Origin: Mizugakiibacter sp. | GTDB taxonomy: Bacteria; Pseudomonadota; Gammaproteobacteria; Xanthomonadales; Rhodanobacteraceae | Direction of reading: 5' to 3' | DNA: 35,738 bases | Assembly: GCA_003233305.1 (NCBI GenBank) | Contig: QILI01000124.1 | Coordinates: 1 to 35,738, forward strand | Shown: piece by piece, positions 32,907 through 35,738 of the stretch | Position numbering within the stretch: position 1 is the stretch's first letter | Layout of the letters: each line of letters begins with the position of its first letter | The notes under the pieces: generated by a model | The model's input: only the letters and a program-made list of their open reading frames with translations | What the model was told of the DNA's origin: nothing | The model's database searches: none | Made by a program: the position numbers and the translations under genes

Positions 32907-35738
32907 ATGAAATCCATCCAGCAACTCGAACGCGCACTCGACGGGGTGCTCAGCCGTGACCGTGGGCGCTTGGCTAGACGTCTACGATCGCTGCACAGGG
33001 TGGATGGGGCCAGTCCAGAAAACCTGGTGAAACTGGGCGCAGCCATTGCCCGCTCTGCGGCCACCCGTAGTGCCCGTGTAGCCAGCCTACCCTGCCCGGA
33101 AGTAGCTGCCGACTTGCCGATCGCAGCACACACCACAGCCATTATCGAGGCCATTCGTCAACACCCAGTACTGGTGCTGGCCGGAGCCACCGGCTCTGGC
33201 AAAACCACCCAGTTACCTAAGCTGTGTCTTGCTGCCGGTCGTGGCGCTGCCGGGCTGATCGGCTGCACCCAACCACGCCGGCTTGCCGCCCGCAGCATGG
33301 CCCGGCGAGTGGCTGCCGAGCTGGGTGGCGAACCCGGCGGGCTGGTCGGTTATCAGGTTAGGTTCCAGGAACAACTTGGCCCGGAGACCTGCATCAAGTT
33401 CATGACCGACGGCATTCTGCTCGCCGAAACCCAGTCGGACCGCGAACTGTCAGCCTACGACACCCTGATCATCGACGAAGCCCACGAACGCAGCCTCAAT
33501 ATCGACTTCCTGCTGGGTTACCTACAAAAACTGCTGCCCCAGCGCCCGGACCTCAAGCTCATCATCACCTCGGCCACTATTGATACCGCGCGTTTCGCCG
33601 CACATTTCAGTGCTGCGCCGGTGATCGAAGTCGAGGGTCGCTCCCATCCGGTTGAGGTTCGCTGGCGGCCCCCTGAAGGACGGGATGAAGCCCAACTCAG
33701 CGAACAGATTGCCAATGCTCTGGATGCCATCAGCGCCGCAGATCCTCGTGGTGACGTGCTGGTATTTCTGCCCGGCGAACGCGAGATTCGTGATACCCAC
33801 CTGTTACTGGAACGGCGGGGCTATCGCCATACCGAAATCGTGCCTCTGTATGCCAGGCTATCAGCGAAGGAGCAGGATCGCGTTTTCCATCCCGGCCCGG
33901 CCCGACGGATTGTGCTGGCCACCAATGTGGCCGAGACCTCGCTGACCGTACCGCGCATCCGCTACGTGATCGACACCGGGGTGGCCCGGGTCAAACGCTA
34001 CAGTACCCGCCGGCAAATCGAACGACTCGATATCGAACCGATTTCGCAGGCTGCTGCTGAGCAACGCAAGGGCCGTTGCGGACGGCTGGGGCCAGGGGTC
34101 TGCGTGCGCCTGTATGCCGAGGACGACTTTGTCGTACGACCCCACTACAGCGACCCGGAAATTCAGCGTAGTGCCCTGGCGGGGGTGATTCTGCGGATGC
34201 TTAGTCTGGGCCTGGGCAAGCCGGAAGTATTTCCATTTCTCGACCCACCCCAAGCCCGCGCGATCCGTGAAGGCTGGCAGCGCCTGGTCGAGATTGGAGC
34301 CGTGGACACCCAGCAACGCCTCACTCGCATCGGTCGCGATATGGCAAAGTTACCGGTGGACGTACACTTGGCCCGCATGCTTCTAGCAGCCCGCGACGGT
34401 GACTGCGTAGCAGAAATGCTGGTCATCAGCGCCTTTCTGAGTATCCAGGATCCACGCGAACGGCCTGCTGATGAACGCGCCAAGGCGGATGCCGCACACG
34501 CCCGTTTAGCCGACCCCAACTCGGATTTTGTCAGCATCCTGCGACTATGGGAGGTGTTTAACACCGTCCTTGAGGACAGCACCCAGTCGCAGTTGCGAAC
34601 CTGGTGCCGTCGCCACTATCTGTCGTTCCTGCGGATGCGCGAATGGCGGGCATTACATCGCCAGTTGCGCCTGCAAGTGCAGGCCACGGGTTGGACCATC
34701 CACACCGCAGAACACCTCCAGGAAGCGACGCCCGATCAACCCGTCCCAGCGCTGGCGGCCGACCGCTACCAGGCCCTGCACGAGGCCTTGCTGGCCGGTC
34801 TGCCCACCCAGGTCGCGAAACGGGATGAAAAGGGGCTATATCGCGGTACGCGTGAACGTCACTGGAAAATCTTTCCCGGCTCGGCACTGGCCCGCAAGGG
34901 TCCGGGTTGGCTGTTTTCGGCCCAGGTACTTGATCTCGGAGGACGGATCTACGGGATGTTTAACGCCCGTATCGAACCGACCTGGATTGAACGCCAGGCC
35001 GCCCATCTGCTCAAGCACCGGGTCGCTGACCCGTACTGGTCGCGCCAACGCGGCGCAGTGATGGCCTTCGAGCAAGTCACCCTGTTCGGGCTGATTCTGG
35101 TCGAGCGCCGGCCGGTAAGCTACCACCGCTTCGACCCGGAGGATGCTCATCGTCTGTTTCTCATCGAGGGACTCGCCGAATGCGCACTCGATTCACGCAG
35201 CCCACTTATCGCCGCTAACCGACGGGTACTTGAAGAAGCCGAACGCCTGCAGGCACGGCTGCGCCGGGACGACCTGCTCAAGAGCGCGGTGGATCGCAGC
35301 ACCTTTTTTCATGCCAAACTCCCTGCTGAAATCGCCACCCGGGCAGGATTTGACGCCTGGTACCGGCGGGCGGATAGCGAAGCCCGCGCGGCCCTGCGCT
35401 GGTCCCCGGACGATGTGCTGGAGCTTCCCCCGGGTGCTGATGCCGGCTTGTATCCATCCCACCTCGAACTGGCCGGCCAGACCCTGCCGCTCGACTATCG
35501 TTTCATTCCCGGCGATGCCGCCGACGGGGTTACCTTGCGGGTGCCGCTGGCCCGCCTCAACACTCTGCCTGGCCAACGTCTGCAGTGGCTGGTTCCTGGA
35601 TTCCTAACTGAGAAGGTCGCCGCCCTGATCCGTACTTTACCCAAGCCATTGCGCCGCAATGTGGTGCCGGCCCCGGACTTTGCCCGGGCCTTCTGTAACG
35701 CTGAAGCACCCCGCGATCAGTCGCTGAGCGCGGTTTTG
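32907..35738 (+). CDS. hrpA: ATP-dependent RNA helicase HrpA (partial, runs off the right edge)
   Basis: A DEAH-box helicase implicated in rescuing stalled or collided ribosomes and in mRNA processing. The frame stays open from the ATG at 32907 for 944 codons to the window end; E. coli HrpA is about 1300 residues, so the C-terminal third is missing. Motifs: Walker A GATGSGKT (93-100), TQPRRLAARS, DEAH (190-193), ITSATID, LATNVAETSLTVP and the motif VI variant QRKGRCGRLGPG, where Lys replaces the more usual Ala or Ser. HA2/OB-fold and DUF3418 regions follow. The start is preceded only by a weak ribosome-binding site, 49 bases after the NnrU-like gene. Confidence 0.95.
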   Translation, partial: MKSIQQLERALDGVLSRDRGRLARRLRSLHRVDGASPENLVKLGAAIARSAATRSARVASLPCPEVAADLPIAAHTTAIIEAIRQHPVLVLAGATGSGKTTQLPKLCLAAGRGAAGLIGCTQPRRLAARSMARRVAAELGGEPGGLVGYQVRFQEQLGPETCIKFMTDGILLAETQSDRELSAYDTLIIDEAHERSLNIDFLLGYLQKLLPQRPDLKLIITSATIDTARFAAHFSAAPVIEVEGRSHPVEVRWRPPEGRDEAQLSEQIANALDAISAADPRGDVLVFLPGEREIRDTHLLLERRGYRHTEIVPLYARLSAKEQDRVFHPGPARRIVLATNVAETSLTVPRIRYVIDTGVARVKRYSTRRQIERLDIEPISQAAAEQRKGRCGRLGPGVCVRLYAEDDFVVRPHYSDPEIQRSALAGVILRMLSLGLGKPEVFPFLDPPQARAIREGWQRLVEIGAVDTQQRLTRIGRDMAKLPVDVHLARMLLAARDGDCVAEMLVISAFLSIQDPRERPADERAKADAAHARLADPNSDFVSILRLWEVFNTVLEDSTQSQLRTWCRRHYLSFLRMREWRALHRQLRLQVQATGWTIHTAEHLQEATPDQPVPALAADRYQALHEALLAGLPTQVAKRDEKGLYRGTRERHWKIFPGSALARKGPGWLFSAQVLDLGGRIYGMFNARIEPTWIERQAAHLLKHRVADPYWSRQRGAVMAFEQVTLFGLILVERRPVSYHRFDPEDAHRLFLIEGLAECALDSRSPLIAANRRVLEEAERLQARLRRDDLLKSAVDRSTFFHAKLPAEIATRAGFDAWYRRADSEARAALRWSPDDVLELPPGADAGLYPSHLELAGQTLPLDYRFIPGDAADGVTLRVPLARLNTLPGQRLQWLVPGFLTEKVAALIRTLPKPLRRNVVPAPDFARAFCNAEAPRDQSLSAVL

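Overview
This is a chromosomal window from a gammaproteobacterium. The evidence is conserved gene order typical of that class: hrcA-grpE-dnaK-dnaJ-dapB-carA-carB-greA-recJ; fur diverging from bamE; rnfH-ratA diverging from smpB-ssrA; and pilU-pilT diverging from yggS-proC-yggT. The composition is moderately GC-rich. The species cannot be named from the sequence; a Chromatiales/Xanthomonadales-like lineage would fit. Almost all of the window is core genome. Accessory traces are confined to the left end and the stretch downstream of ssrA.

Layout. 1-650: the start of a gene running off the left edge (AbiEi-antitoxin-like), then degraded IS110 and IS3 transposase remnants. 653-8138 (minus): recJ, a COG4255-type protein, greA, carB and carA, every junction overlapping by 4 or 8 bases, so one translationally coupled transcript. 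8139-8589: a carAB leader with a candidate promoter, an intrinsic terminator just before carA (possible attenuator) and an 18-bp perfect palindrome. 8590-14350 (minus): dapB, dnaJ, dnaK, grpE, hrcA, with a perfect hairpin in each of the three gaps from hrcA to dnaJ. 14480-16147: recN. 16156-18463: a divergent two-component pair, a NarL-type regulator and a MASE1 histidine kinase.

18464-18814 has no protein gene. It is a run of strong hairpins ending in an intrinsic terminator on the plus strand, and one hairpin displays a GGA loop resembling a CsrA/RsmA site. It is the best candidate here for an undescribed RNA. 18815-21498: fur (probably a TTG start) opposite bamE, then rnfH and ratA opposite smpB, then tmRNA with promoter and terminator. 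21499-22515: no intact gene; it holds a frameshifted small exported protein and a promoter with an operator-like repeat. 22516-27378 (plus): an ALDH7-type aldehyde dehydrogenase, a DUF4190 membrane protein, a methyltransferase, pyrD and murB. 27595-29854 (minus): pilU and pilT. 29945-35738 (plus): yggS, proC, yggT, an NnrU-like membrane protein and the first 944 codons of hrpA, which continues past the window.

How the genes work together: the minus-strand block joins protein folding under stress (HrcA, GrpE, DnaK, DnaJ) to lysine/peptidoglycan precursor synthesis (DapB), carbamoyl phosphate for arginine and pyrimidines (CarAB), and transcription and repair (GreA, RecJ). SmpB and tmRNA form the ribosome-rescue pair. 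PilT and PilU are the type IV pilus retraction motors. No CRISPR array, prophage or intact transposon was seen.
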